DNA of 64,000 bases from NCBI GenBank assembly GCA_000697055.1, contig JNDT01002076.1, positions 1-64,000 of the forward strand, in the 5' to 3' direction. This document shows positions 48,060 to 58,752 of the stretch, piece by piece (the stretch's first letter is position 1; each line of letters opens with the position of its first letter). The stretch is from Saksenaea vasiformis B4078. Lineage: Eukaryota > Mucoromycota > Mucoromycetes > Mucorales > Saksenaeaceae. A program made the position numbers and the translations under genes. The notes beneath the pieces are model-generated. The model was given only the letters and a program-made list of their open reading frames with translations, did no database searches and had not been told where the DNA came from.

Positions 48060-49452
48060 CCCTTTTTCTTCATTTTTACAGCGCGGAAGGAACGATACAG
48101 CATGTCAAATCCATGCCTGGCAGTCTGATAGGGTCACTTTGTTTACTGACTCACAGATTCAGTCCGTAAGTCGATCGTCCACTTTCAGCACATTTCGCCT
48201 AATATCTGCTTTTACCTTTGACCAAAATTCCTCAATAGGATTTAAGAAAGGGGGAATATGATGGTAAGTACAGACAGTTATAGCCTCTACTCTCAATCAG
48301 ATTGCGGACGACTGCAGGTGTGTGAATTGGGGCATTATCCATTACGGTGTAATGGCTTTTCATATTATTTCTATCCAACACATCCATTACATTTGATATA
48401 TAGGACAGAAAATATCCTGTTCGTGTACCAATCCGACCATTAACTGTCTTCGTTTGTTTTCCGTTAAATTTTCTCTTTTTGGACATAGATACAGCCTGAG
48501 GTTTTCTCAAAGATATATCTATCACTCCAGCCTCAGATATGGCGCCTGATATAGTAATTGTAAATCCCTTTCCTGTTGGTACAATGCCTTTTGCTGGTGT
48601 TCCCTTCAAAGAACGATCAAAATTTCTTTGAGTGTGCAAGTTGAAACCAGATTCATCGATAAAAACGCAATTTATGATGAAGTCCAAGTCTTACATCTTC
48701 TCCCACTCTTCAATTTTCTCCTTTCTCAAAGCTATCACTCGATCCGAATTTCTTGCTGCAGGAAGTTCTTCCAACTTTTTCAAAGTTATACGGCATTTAT
48801 TGACCAGATGCCTATGCAACGCTGATTCTGAGATAAACAAGTCTTCGAATGCCTCACATAAGCTCCTTTTGATATCATTCAGGATAGCAGTGGGATTTCT
48901 GTCAATATAATCTACAAGAAACTGGGAGTGAGCTTCAGTAAGCTTACCAGAACATCTCATATGACGCTTTCTCTGAACACCAGGCAGACGTCTTTCTTCA
49001 TCCCTATTGTACGTTTTGATATAATGTTGAGCAGTTCGAATATTTATGCCTGTAATCAGCCCTGCATCCTTTGCTGTCCTTCCTTATTCAATCACCAAAT
49101 CAAACAACTTTTCTATTTGATGCGGCGTATATCGTCTGTATGATCCTCTCGTTCTAGTTTTAGTCAACTGTTCACACGCTCCCTGCGTGTGTTGTTGGTT
49201 TGGAAAGTGAACGAGGTTCGTTAAATATTTCTTTCCAGTGTCATCAACAGATAATCGATCATCTGCCAAGCTGCGCATATGCACAAAGGCATCGTCTACA
49301 TTAGCACTTCTTTCCCGCCATACTTCATTCGAGATAGCTGCATATGAATGAGGCAATCCTGTCAGCTCATTTGGTTCATCATCAATGATGCATGTCGACT
49401 TCAGATGAGAAAAATCATTGATATCCATATAATCACATAAGTCAACCATCAT
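48060..49452 (-). pseudogene. IS630/Tc1-superfamily transposase, inactivated
   Basis: Minus strand. N-terminal acidic part, then a helix-turn-helix region (YTPHQIEKLFDLVIE; AKDAGLITGINIRTAQHYIK), a second HTH-like segment (ILNDIKRSLCEAFEDLFISE) and a DDE core. The core shows CVFIDESGFNLH (first Asp), HYTVMDNAPIHTP (second Asp) and YLPSYSPF then NPIEEFWSKVKADIRR (Glu, reached after a frame change in a T run near 48240). The tail reads ICESVNKVTLSDCQAW and AVSFLPRC. In-frame stops: TAA at about 49086 (IE-stop-GRTAKD), TAA at about 48690 (EKM-stop-DLDF), and two TGA in the tail (about 48166 and 48110) at positions where CGA (Arg) is expected. All catalytic residues persist. No terminal repeats found. 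Confidence 0.85.
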
Positions 49453-49714
49453 TTTTCAAGAGAAAGATGCGCTTCCTGCAAAAATCAGCAAATTCCTTTT
49501 TGGCGAACAGCTGAGTTTCTATGACGCAAAAAAGTGTTATTCAGCTAGCGCAAATTTGTTCGATTGGTCAACGCAAAGTCACTGTGCAAAAAATCTGTAC
49601 AGATGCGATTTACGTAAATCGGCGAAACACATCCGAAGATACAACGACGACGACTCAATCCACCATGACGGCCTCGGGGATGCAATGAACGATGCCCTTT
49701 TTTCCCAAGAGTAG
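49433..49714 (+). CDS. Open coding segment upstream of the tandem array (unrecognised)
   Basis: A 93-codon open frame without ATG start. It reads STIIFQEKDALPAKISKFLF, YSASANLFDWSTQSHCAKNL, RCDLRKSAKHIRRYNDDDS and ends GLGDAMNDALFSQE at a GTAGGT donor-like site (49711). Its 3' end aligns with the 239-bp units where they read YCDAFWDAIKR before their own donor. It is therefore probably the ancestral upstream exon of the repeated gene fragment. Function unknown; partial. Confidence 0.4.
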   Translation, partial: SHKSTIIFQEKDALPAKISKFLFGEQLSFYDAKKCYSASANLFDWSTQSHCAKNLYRCDLRKSAKHIRRYNDDDSIHHDGLGDAMNDALFSQE

Positions 49715-49786
49715 GTGCAGTAGTTGGTTTTATTTGATAACAAACTCATTGATAGATATTTTAGGTGTTTCTTTTCTATTTACTAG

Positions 49787-50750
49787 CTGCATCAAAGAAC
49801 ATCCCACACTTGACCTATCCCAATTACCGTGTAGGCGTGAGGGATAATGTCGAGTGATAAAGCACGCAGGTTAGCACTTGGTGTAGGCCTGGGCTACTGC
49901 GATGCTTTCTGGGATGCAATAAAGAGAACCTCTTTTTCCTCTTTTTAAACGTAAGTGCAAGAATCTACGGTTTGGTACGAACTTTTACTAACTGGTGTTT
50001 TTAGACGCTGGTTCTGTGTTCAGCAACCATTTCCAAAACATCTCGCATTTAACCTACCCCAATTATCGTGTAGGCGTGAGGGATAATGTCGAGTGATAAA
50101 GCACGCAGGTTAGCACTTGGTGTAGGCCTGGGCTACTGCGATGCTTTCTGGGATGCAATAAAGAGAACCTCTTTTTCCTCTTTTTAAACGTAAGTGCAAG
50201 AATCTACGGTTTGGTACGAACTTTTACTAACTGGTGTTTTTAGACGCTGGTTCTGTGTTCAGCAACCATTTCCAAAACATCTCGCATTTAACCTACCCCA
50301 ATTATCGTGTAGGCGTGAGGGATAATGTCGAGTGATAAAGCACGCAGGTTAGCACTTGGTGTAGGCCTGGGCTACTGCGATGCTTTCTGGGATGCAATAA
50401 AGAGAACCTCTTTTTCCTCTTTTTAAACGTAAGTGCAAGAATCTACGGTTTGGTACGAACTTTTACTAACTGGTGTTTTTAGACGCTGGTTCTGTGTTCA
50501 GCAACCATTTCCAAAACATCTCGCATTTAACCTACCCCAATTATCGTGTAGGCGTGAGGGATAATGTCGAGTGATAAAGCACGCAGGTTAGCACTTGGTG
50601 TAGGCCTGGGCTACTGCGATGCTTTCTGGGATGCAATAAAGAGAACCTCTTTTTCCTCTTTTTAAACGTAAGTGCAAGAATCTACGGTTTGGTACGAACT
50701 TTTACTAACCGACGTTTTTATACGCTGATTGTTGTGTTTAGCAACCACTT
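49787..50750 (+). repeat. Tandem array, 239-bp unit, four near-identical units plus diverged edges, each with an intron-like segment
   Basis: The landmark gtaggcgtga recurs at 49831, 50070, 50309 and 50548, exactly 239 bp apart, and units are almost identical. Each contains GTAAGTGCAAG ... TTTTACTAAC ... TTTTTAG (49951-50004, 50190-50243, 50429-50482), a perfect 54-nt intron with a TACTAAC branch site. In the last unit (50668-50721) the acceptor reads TAT instead of TAG. After the acceptor, one frame reads NHFQNISHLTYPNYRVGVRD-NVE-stop. The diverged first unit has KNIPHLTYPNYRVGVRDNVE-stop. Downstream, ATG TCG AGT GAT opens MSSDKARRLALGVGLGYCDA ... to the next donor. It may be a tandemly duplicated exon or gene fragment. 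Confidence 0.85.
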
Positions 50751-51738
50751 AAACAAAGGCACCCTATAATGTATGTTGTCTGTCGTAGTGTCCATCATGC
50801 AAAAACGTGTTCCACAACGGTACGATCGTGATTATTGTATGTCCATTTACAGTCAGCTTCTCTATATTCGAACATCGCCGAGCCCATTAATAAGGTGCAC
50901 TGCTATAGCAATACTCATTAACGGTATACACTTATCTCCGAGAAGAATGTCCGCTAAACACTTAATTCGGAAAAGATTGAACAAATGTATATGCAGTCAA
51001 ACCGAATCAAACAAAGATATCGAATAATTTCAAAGGATTCTATCCGTTTGCCTTATTGTTGAGCATATGCAAATACACAAGTTGTAGCGAACTTTTGCGG
51101 CACGTGGTTAAACTGTAGAGTTGTGGGCATAATTATGCTTGTGATTTGTGAACTGACCAAGTGGATGTGTTTCTATAATCTCATAAAATCATCTAGATTT
51201 TGTTACTAAGACCATTGTTTTTACTCTAACTTCTTAACGCAGTATCCATTGATAATGTACCATAGAAAGCTGTTGAGTTGCATTGAACATATGATAGCTG
51301 GAAAAATGGATGCACTAAGAAGGACTTCCCTGCAGGAAGAAGTGCTGTATAGCCCTCTTTGTCTCAAGAAAAGAAACAACAGAAAAGCGATCGCAAGAAG
51401 AGCCGAAGTAAAGATCTCTGCAAGTTATTTAGGAAAAGAAGATAAGTGGTAACGCATTACTGTATAATTAAGAAGCATAACAAAAGGAAGGCACTGCAAG
51501 TACGGACATAATGAGAGCCATGTAAAATAAGCACAATGTAAAAAAGAATATAGCAAAGAAAAACTGTCAACGTCATTTGCAAAGTAAAGCAAGACATCCC
51601 AGATAGAAGACATCGTAAGAAGAAAAGAAAAGGCACAGCAAGAGGAAAGAGGGGCTGTAGGAAAAAGCAGACACTGTGAGATTAAGAGGGCATAAAAGAG
51701 GAAATGTTAAGAAAAAAAAAGAAGGCATATCAACGTGC
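50751..51738. other. Intergenic
   Basis: No gene recognised. An AT-rich to A-rich region leading to the end of family copy B. Confidence 0.5.
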
Positions 51739-53609
51739 TCATTCGCATAAGAAATCTTGAGGAAGAGAGGGAATGACAGAAGGACTGGACGGCCTTGGGC
51801 CGAGCCAAGTGTCCTTGATGAATTGCTTGTCTGGGACAGGACTTTGGCTTCCGAAAGTGCCTCTATCACGGTTCAAGGCGTTTTCCAGCATTTTGCTATT
51901 TTTTTCCGCGAGTCCAATCTTAAGCGATTTCAAAGTTTGCTCAAAAAAGCACAATTTTCACTAGCGCAATATGAAGCGCTTGCAGCGATCTTGTATTTGA
52001 GCATTCATTTGAATGGCCGCACTAGTCTTGAGATGTTGTATCTCCTTTCAGTGCCCTTCACATGAAGGCTTAAATAAAAGCATGCTACAAGGGTCCACAT
52101 TTGCTAATGAAATATTGCCAATAGCGCTATGGGAAACGGGTTCCTGATTAAATATTTTCATAAAGAAAAATAGTCGATCAGGAACCGAGATAATGTAGGG
52201 CCCCGACTATTTTTTACTTAAGAAACAATAGTCAATCAGGAACCCGTTTCCAATTTTTTGACTGACATATCCTCTTCCATCTTTTTCCAGCCAAATACCT
52301 ATTACCGCCGCTTTCATGCCTAACGATCAAATACAGCGCTAATAAAGAAAACATTCAACTGTGTCCTGCGGGTTCAAGATGGGCTGGTGGACGTACCGCA
52401 GACCTGCATGTTCAGCACTCGCAATTTTCTCGCCTTCTTTCCGTCTAGATTGCCGATTTTCACCATGTGGTCGATGATGCATTTTCCTTCCAGCATCACC
52501 TTCGCCATGTCAGTTGTGTTCTTTCTCTCTATATTTCCGGACTTTGCAAATTCTACATTGGCCACATCATATAGCTTATTACGATGCTTCATCACAAGCC
52601 GCAAATCAACTTTCAGTGGGCCTCGAGACTTTTTGTCAGGAAGTTGCTGGCGAACCTTTGACGCCTCTTTGCTTTCATTATTCTCTGATTCACCGCTATG
52701 AGCGTGGTTAAAAAAGTAGTATCTGTCGATTTATACTTACAGTCTGACTAGAATCTTCGAGTCCTCAAACACAATACTGAACACAGGTTCAAAATACCTG
52801 CCAACGATATCAGCTTCAGTCATATCATTCCATCCGTTGATACTGGCTGATCGATACGCGAATTCCTCCAATCTGTTAAACTTTTATGAATACAAGCCGA
52901 AGGGCAGATAGTCACGAGTACTTACAGCCGACTATACAGCCTGAACATCTTCCGCTTCGACCCAGCTGCAGCCCTGGGAATCAGATGGAGGCTGTCGAGG
53001 TATTTTTCCTCGTCCGTCATCTGCAGCTAAATATAGCGTTAGTCCATTGCAGTAAATCTGCTCCATTCACCAATCTCCACGTGCTTCTCCACGCAGTCAA
53101 TGACTTCACCATCAGGCTTGAGCCCGATATTGCCGAAGTCATTCGCAGCCGCGAGTTGGCTGAAGGTCTCGTCCGAGCAGCCGAGGAACTTCTTGGTGTC
53201 GTCAGACAAATAGATGATAGAGTTATATGCCAACCTAGAAACACAAAGAATCAGTCCATTGTTGAGCAGTAAAAATCTAATCGCAAGAGCATAAATAATT
53301 ACAGGCATATCGAACGTTGCATGGCGCCCAGAGTTGCATATCTTCTATGTAGATATGCAGTCTCTGCCGCCAGCTCCCCAACTAGGTCACGAGAAGTCTA
53401 TTAAATGAGTAAGTACGATGTTACAAATTATGCCTGTAACATACTTTCACGCGTTTACAAGACTGTTCGTCTCCCATGCAATTCTCGATCTCTCGTTGAC
53501 GTTCCCTGGATAGCAACGTCATTACGCCGAGCTCCTCTTCACGGCGCGCAGCAATGTAATCTTTGACACTGTTTGTTGACCTATTTGAAAGATCATAAAC
53601 CACTTGCAT
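51739..53609 (-). pseudogene. Unrecognised multi-exon gene family, copy B (interrupted by a palindromic element)
   Basis: Duplicate of the gene at 41.5-43.4 kb. Starts at ATG 53609 (MQVVYDLSNRSTNSVKDYIA). Exon 2 is TSRDLVGELAAETAYLHRRY. Exon 3 is AYNSIIYLSDDTKKFLGCSD ... HVEI. Then come MTDEEKYLDSLHLIPRAAAG, KLYDVANVEFAKSGNIERKN, MAKVMLEGKCIIDHMVKIGN, and GMKAAVIGIWLEKDGRGYVS/QKIG. At that point the 120-bp element at 52132-52251 replaces the segment that copy A continues with. The C-terminal exon (51739-51950) reads NRDRGTFGSQSPVPDKQFIK and DTWLGPRPSSPSVIPSL. Family function unknown. Confidence 0.6.
52132..52251. mobile_element. 120-bp palindromic MITE-like element
   Basis: Perfect terminal inverted repeats GGAAACGGGTTCCTGATT / AATCAGGAACCCGTTTCC, with further internal symmetry (TTTTTCTTTAT and AATAGTCG arms around TAGGGCCCCGA). 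It lies inside an exon of family copy B. The left flank (CGCTATGGGAAA) recalls the CACTA MITE terminus CACTATGGGGAAA, so a distant relationship is possible. No target duplication was seen. Confidence 0.7.
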
Positions 53610-54100
53610 CTTTCGAGAGTATCCGGCTGTCAGATTTACATGGTTACTATAGCTACGCTGTTTCTATGGGTGATAACGAGTGTACTGCGTGGAGCACCAA
53701 ACAGCTCAAATTTTTCTTTGTGCAAGTGTCAGGTGCTCTACGGACCACGAAAATTTCACCGGCATAAAATCATTGAGAATCCGCATTTCACCGTAATCCA
53801 ATTACCTGGGCACCTCTACGGGGGTCGTAGGACCAGCCCATTTTTCCTATGGGCTTGCTTGCGGTACAATAGTGTGGCCTGCTCTGCGTGCTTTGAAGCT
53901 TGCAGTTTGATTGCGCAGGTTATCCGACACATATAGGATATAAAAAGAGTAAGACAAAATCGAATGAACCGTTACAAAAAAAACATACCAAAGGACCAAA
54001 GGTGAGAAGAGACGGTTTCGATACGGTGCGCCGTCTCTAATTTCAAGTCCTCCGTTCCTTGCAAAGTGCTTGAAAATTCCGGGTTTTGATGTTATAGAGG
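53610..54100. other. Intergenic
   Basis: 5' flank of family copy B. Nothing recognised. Confidence 0.5.
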
Positions 54101-54378
54101 ATGTGTCATAAAGCCTTCTGAGTATGAACTGAGCTATGTGGTGGACAGAGCTCTCGTTTGACACGCTAAAACGCAATCCTAATACCATCCAAAATTGCTG
54201 GCGAAAGACAGGCCTCGTTGATGAATCTGTCCATGGAGATGAAGCAACCTCAGTGCTGGATGAACTTGTGACAAGCATAAATTGTCGCCTTCAGGCTATT
54301 AAGTGGACCACAAATGACAGTATCCGATTTCGAGAGTGGCTGCCGAGAAGAAGAGGATACTGTCGATACAACAAATGA
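54101..54378 (+). pseudogene. pogo-type transposase C-terminal relic
   Basis: The plus strand reads WWTELSFDTLKRNPNTIQNC-WRKTGLVDE, the characteristic helix just after the DDE core of pogo/Tigger transposases (TIxNCWRKTGI/L), then LDELVTSINCRLQAI and a short tail to TGA/TAA. The catalytic core upstream is not recognisable. Truncated remnant. Confidence 0.5.
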
Positions 54379-55885
54379 ATAAGACGTATTCACTAACACG
54401 AAGACGAGGAAATTGTGAATGATGACATACCCCAAAACCTGTTGAAAAGAAACGCTGCATTCCACTTAAAGATCAACTGTTTCGCATTGACACAATGATA
54501 GATTTTCTTGATGAGAAGGTATTACATCATATTTTGCAAAGGATCAGCGCGATTAGTAAACCTTTGAGCACTAGATCTCCCCCGATAAGAGATTCAACCT
54601 CCTTTTCAGGCTTGAACTTGATATTACAGAGGATTTGAAAACCTACACTATGTTTTCTGGCGGTGGATCCGAAATTTCTTGAAAAAACCGGCATTTCAAA
54701 TTAGAGAGGTTGCACTGTATCAGTTTATGTGCAGAGATGAGAAGATGACTGTTGCAATTGCTCACCTTGACATAAGCGGTAAAGTGACTGGCTGAGAACA
54801 GTACTACTTTTGCAAGGACGATGTTGCGTTTTATGAATATTTAACAATACTATTTATATGAAGCGTGTTATAATCCGCAATCAATCCAAGTATACAGGAA
54901 AATAGTGATTGTAACGTCGTATATGGTATCCAGCGGGATACAGCGACAGAATCTATAATCACTGCCGGCCACAACAGCTTCCTGATGCATGAATTTATCT
55001 GTACCAATCATCGTATACATATGAAAGGTGGAATCAATGGGCTCGTAGTTCTATCTCCAATCGTATCCCTTCTGGAAAGACCACGATGCTTATTGAGGCA
55101 TACTGGAAAGTACTAAAGTGAGGTTTCTTATATTGGATCATTATTGCACAAATGAACATATCCCTTAAGTGAATATTCCTTAATGGAGCGGCTACTGTAC
55201 AAGAAAAAAAAGAAACCTTTTTCCTCTTTGCTCATTTGAGGCGGTTGCTCTCTGATCGACTGGTGGAGGAAAGAAAAAAAAAAGGAAAGACGTGTGATTT
55301 TTCTTCAACAGGATTCCACCATTCCCGACCGGTTCTCTCAAGACAAAAGGCAAGCCGTCACCAGACACGAAGATTTAAGGATATCGGCTTCTCGATCATG
55401 CGATGAAATCTTCTGGTGACGTTTTGAAGCTCCTGCCAGCGATTGCTCGACCCCTTGGCATTGTTGAAGCAAATGGCCAAGCAGATAATTCAATCTCTTA
55501 ATGACAAGACCGCTATGAACCGGTTGTCGCAAGCATTCTGCTCGATAGCACCGAATGATGATGTGCAACCACAAAGCATGGCCTTTTTTTTTCAGATACA
55601 TTTACATCACTGCGCAGTGACTGCAACAATACGTCTGAATACGACAAAAGGTACTGAGGTGATTACTTTAGTAGAACATGGCTATAGACATATTTCATCC
55701 CATCTATCTGTGGTGGAGATACCAGCGGACAGAGAATACACAATTAACCAGGATAAACATAATGATTCCAATCTCGTAAAGGAACATCTATAGATATATC
55801 TAAACCCCTCTGTCTCTGTTACCCGCAAGCACCGTGAATTATTTAAACAGTACAATATCGTCATTTTTAATAAAACAACCATTTT
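54379..55885. other. Intergenic, no supported gene
   Basis: About 1.5 kb with scattered short ORFs and A-rich tracts (55203-55290). Nothing recognised. A plus ORF at 55443-55793 lacks motifs. Confidence 0.45.
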
Positions 55886-56431
55886 TTGAATTTCACTGAC
55901 TTAGCGTCCCATTATATCAAATTTGGATACAACACCCATATTTCCTCAATTTTCGCCGTGTACTTTGCAAAGTACCCCCTAAATGATCTGAAGAAACTCA
56001 ATATGCTAAAATGGCTTGCTAGTAAGGAGCGATTTCTCAATCTAGTCTCACGACGAGTTATCGATTCTGGGAGTAATAGGTTCCTGAAAATTGCAACGTT
56101 TTCAGGTGCTTTCAAGGATGTCGCGAAGGTGGAGGAAGAAAGATCCCGTAGATTGAAAGACATTCCTGATTTCTCTGTGATGGCATTACTGAAGGCAATT
56201 GGATCAACTTTCAAAGAGATAGAAAAACGCGACGATTTTCACCGATTTAGTTCATTATTTGAGTTGTCATGCTCATCAGTTTTGTCTGAGACGCACAACG
56301 ATTTATTCGGTATACTATATTCGTCTTTTGCAACCGGCTTGACTAATACTTTTGCTACTACGGAAATTAATTCATTAAGGTCGATCATTTACTTACGAAG
56401 GGCAGTAGCAGGTATTTCGGGACCTGTTTAA
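55886..56431 (+). CDS. Hypothetical protein (unrecognised)
   Basis: An open frame of 181 codons from ATG 55886 (MNFTDLASHYIKFGYNTHIS) with blocks such as LNDLKKLNMLKWLASKERFL, SRRLKDIPDFSVMALLKAIG and HNDLFGILYSSFATGLTNTF. Mostly helical and polar, with no signal peptide or recognised domain. The opposite strand is also open for 100 codons, so strand is not certain. It could be an exon of a larger or decayed gene. Confidence 0.35.
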   Translation: MNFTDLASHYIKFGYNTHISSIFAVYFAKYPLNDLKKLNMLKWLASKERFLNLVSRRVIDSGSNRFLKIATFSGAFKDVAKVEEERSRRLKDIPDFSVMALLKAIGSTFKEIEKRDDFHRFSSLFELSCSSVLSETHNDLFGILYSSFATGLTNTFATTEINSLRSIIYLRRAVAGISGPV

Positions 56432-56878
56432 ATTCGGAAAGACAATCAACTTTAAAATAAACTTGTCCCGTATTTTGCCTGGTGGTCATGGCCATTTATG
56501 AAACATTACCAGATTTGGTTTTCCAGTGTCTGGAACCGTTTTAGTAAGGAAGAAATGAAAAGCAACAATTGACACATGAATGCAGACAGTCTAGAATCTT
56601 GCAGATAGTATCATAATGCAGCCTATCAAACGTGCTCGTCAGTGCTTGATACCATTTTGAAAATGTAAGGCGGAACTGTATATCATGCACAGTTTTTTTT
56701 TTTAAAAAAAAACAAGTTTGCGGATACCATCAACCCATTAACCCCTGATGAAGTTCCCGCTGGTATCATTGAGTAGTCACGCTGTCTTGCGCATTCAACC
56801 TGCTTTTTGATTCCGGTGTCCGAAAAGGACGGGTCCGAACCTTTCCTATTTTTCTTTGGAAAAACAACAACTTTGGTC
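56432..56878. other. Intergenic
   Basis: 5' flank of the FYR-domain gene, including an A/T homopolymer run near 56693-56711. Confidence 0.5.
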
Positions 56879-57976
56879 ATGGCAATTCAAGAGAAAAGCG
56901 ATGTATGCTGTCAAACAGATGGCAATTGGAATGATGAGAGAATGCGAAAGTACAGAAGAATGAAGCGAAAAATCTTGGAGTTTATTGCTGTATGAATGGT
57001 GTGCTGTTACAAATATAGCTCTTTAACTGTGGGGGAAATTATATAGAAACAAAAATCAGCACAAGCAGCCCTGGATAAAGCGAATAGAAAAATCCAGGCA
57101 CTTCAACGAGAAAAAAGGTACCCAAAAAGACCACTTGACACGCGTCAACTCAAATGTCATTTTGCAGGCGTTCCATGCGAAGAAGCAAATCAAATGATGA
57201 TGCGATGGATATCAGCGAAGAGGAAGAGGAAGAAGAGGGAGAGGCGGATGAGGAGGGGGATGAGGAAGAGGAAGATGAACTAGATGAAGATGAAGACATG
57301 CAAGGTAACACCAATCAAGAGGAGTACATATGTTGATTCCTATAGTTACCAAAGCAGATACAGTTGTTGTAAAAAAACGTGTGCCTCTAAGGCGGAAGCG
57401 CGTGGAAATCCCAAGGGATGAAAATGGCAATGTTCAGCTACCCTTTAGCATTGCCTCCCTGACAGTCCTCAACCTTGGCAAAGTGGTATGGGATCGCCCA
57501 GCATTCCATAGTGAGCGTTATATTTGGCCTCTTGGTTATACCGTAGAAAGGTAAATAGAATAGACGCATCATGATATCGTGAAACTAACCGAAATATATA
57601 GAACGTACATGAGTATGGTGGATCCCAACAATCAGACGACTTACACATGCAGGGTGGAGGAAGACCAGGATGCACCGTTGGTACTACATGAGTGGTGTCA
57701 TCATGACAGACTATAGTTAACCATTTATCCTAGTTCACGATCCGCGCCGCAGATGCACCTGATCAGGAACTATCAGCAAAAACGCCAACCGGCGCGTGGG
57801 CATTGGTGATCAAGCGGGCCAATGAGGTCCGTCACAAGGAGAGTGCTAATGCTATATCGGGACCAGAATACTACGGCTTTGCCCATCCCCTCGTGATAGA
57901 AATGATCGAGGAACTTGACGGGGTTGACAAGTGCTCCCGATATGTGCTTAAACGAGAGACAAACGGCAATGCTTAA
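56879..57976 (+). CDS. FYR-domain (FYRN/FYRC) chromatin-associated protein, TBRG1-like
   Basis: Six exons (56879-56989, 57047-57117, 57168-57304, 57346-57550, 57602-57680, 57734-57976) join to 281 residues. The N-terminus is basic and coiled (ERMRKYRRMKRKILEFIA; ALDKANRKIQALQREK). A long acidic Glu/Asp stretch (about 80-105) follows. The FYRN part is LPFSIASLTVLNLGKVVWDR ... AFHSERYIWPLGYTVERTYM. The FYRC part is PTGAWALVIKRAN ... NAISGPEYYGFAHPLVIEMI ... CSRYVLKR. FYRN and FYRC pack together in chromatin proteins such as TBRG1 and MLL-type methyltransferases. The order and small size match TBRG1-like proteins, and no SET domain is present. Its stop is about 175 bp upstream of the next gene on the same strand. 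Confidence 0.87.
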
Positions 57977-58086
57977 TTGCCAAAAAAAGCTGGTGACCGA
58001 CATGACGTGAGCAGCACATTCATTGACAGTGGAGTCTCACCTGTAAAAAGAAGAATGATGTCAATCTGTCTAATCCCCTTCATCAT

Positions 58087-58095
58087 TATATAAAG
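58087..58095 (+). promoter_or_regulatory. TATA box of the bZIP gene
   Basis: TATATAAAG about 56 bp upstream of the bZIP start codon, within a 175-bp intergenic space. Confidence 0.5.
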
Positions 58096-58150
58096 AAGCG
58101 CCACCATTATGGACCAGACTCCCTAATTTCTTCCTCTCTCTCTTGAGGCT

Positions 58151-58555
58151 ATGTCTCGCCAATGTATGTCTATTAACGCCATCGTCACACCGCCACCGGC
58201 CGAACCGTTATCACCGCCACCTGATGCTTCTACACACATCATGGCACCTCGTTTAAAACATAACACGAACAACAGCAACCATAATAACAGCAATCACAAC
58301 AACAGCAACCATAGTAACACGACAGATCATCCAATGACATTAGAAGAACGACGACAACGTAATAAAATTGCCTCGGCTAAATACCGGGCAAAGAAGCAAG
58401 CTAGTTTACGGTCAATGACTAGTCGGTTGTCACAGTTGGCAACAGCCAATGCGGCACTTCAAAGAGATCTTTCACAAGTCAGGCAAGAAAACGAAGCGTT
58501 ACGACGGTTTTGTAAAGCACTTATGTCAGACCAAGCCATGCCTGCACCGCATTAA
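58151..58555 (+). CDS. bZIP transcription factor
   Basis: A single exon of 134 residues from ATG 58151 ([20 protein letters not shown]). A Pro-rich N-terminus is followed by an Asn/His repeat tract (about 38-58). The basic region is [17 protein letters not shown] (about 68-84), with the N-x7-R signature (NKIASAKYR). A leucine zipper follows, with leucine/hydrophobic heptads in [20 protein letters not shown] and [16 protein letters not shown]. The SAKYRAKK basic region resembles the Met4/Cys-3 sulfur-regulator and related small bZIP groups, but the target cannot be told. It would act as a nuclear dimer. A second ATG (58163) would shorten it by four residues. Confidence 0.9.
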   Translation: MSRQCMSINAIVTPPPAEPLSPPPDASTHIMAPRLKHNTNNSNHNNSNHNNSNHSNTTDHPMTLEERRQRNKIASAKYRAKKQASLRSMTSRLSQLATANAALQRDLSQVRQENEALRRFCKALMSDQAMPAPH

Positions 58556-58658
58556 AAATCATCTGCATGTTTTTCCTTTGTCTCAGTTCATTTCGTCATT
58601 TACCCAATGAGGAAAGTTGGTTTCCCTACGATTCTTTTTTATTCTTTTTTATTTTCGA

Positions 58659-58665
58659 TATAAAA
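58659..58665 (+). promoter_or_regulatory. TATA box of the HSP70 gene
   Basis: TATAAAA about 88 bp upstream of the Hsp70 ATG in a T-rich promoter. No perfect three-part heat-shock element was seen in the 197-bp intergenic space. A GAAAGTTGGTTTCC partial inverted pair sits at about 58612. Confidence 0.45.
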
Positions 58666-58752
58666 CCAACACCCATCACACAAAAAAAAGCCAGTATCTT
58701 TTCCCTTTTTCTTTCTTTTTCCCATTTTTTTTTATTCTTCCTCAAGAGCGAC

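Noticed and set aside
53847..54278. 143-codon minus ORF
   Set aside because: Overlaps the plus-strand pogo-type motif NCWRKTGLV, which is a better-supported reading.
57212..57430. Minus ORF rich in Leu/Pro/His
   Set aside because: Antisense of the acidic stretch of the FYR-domain gene.
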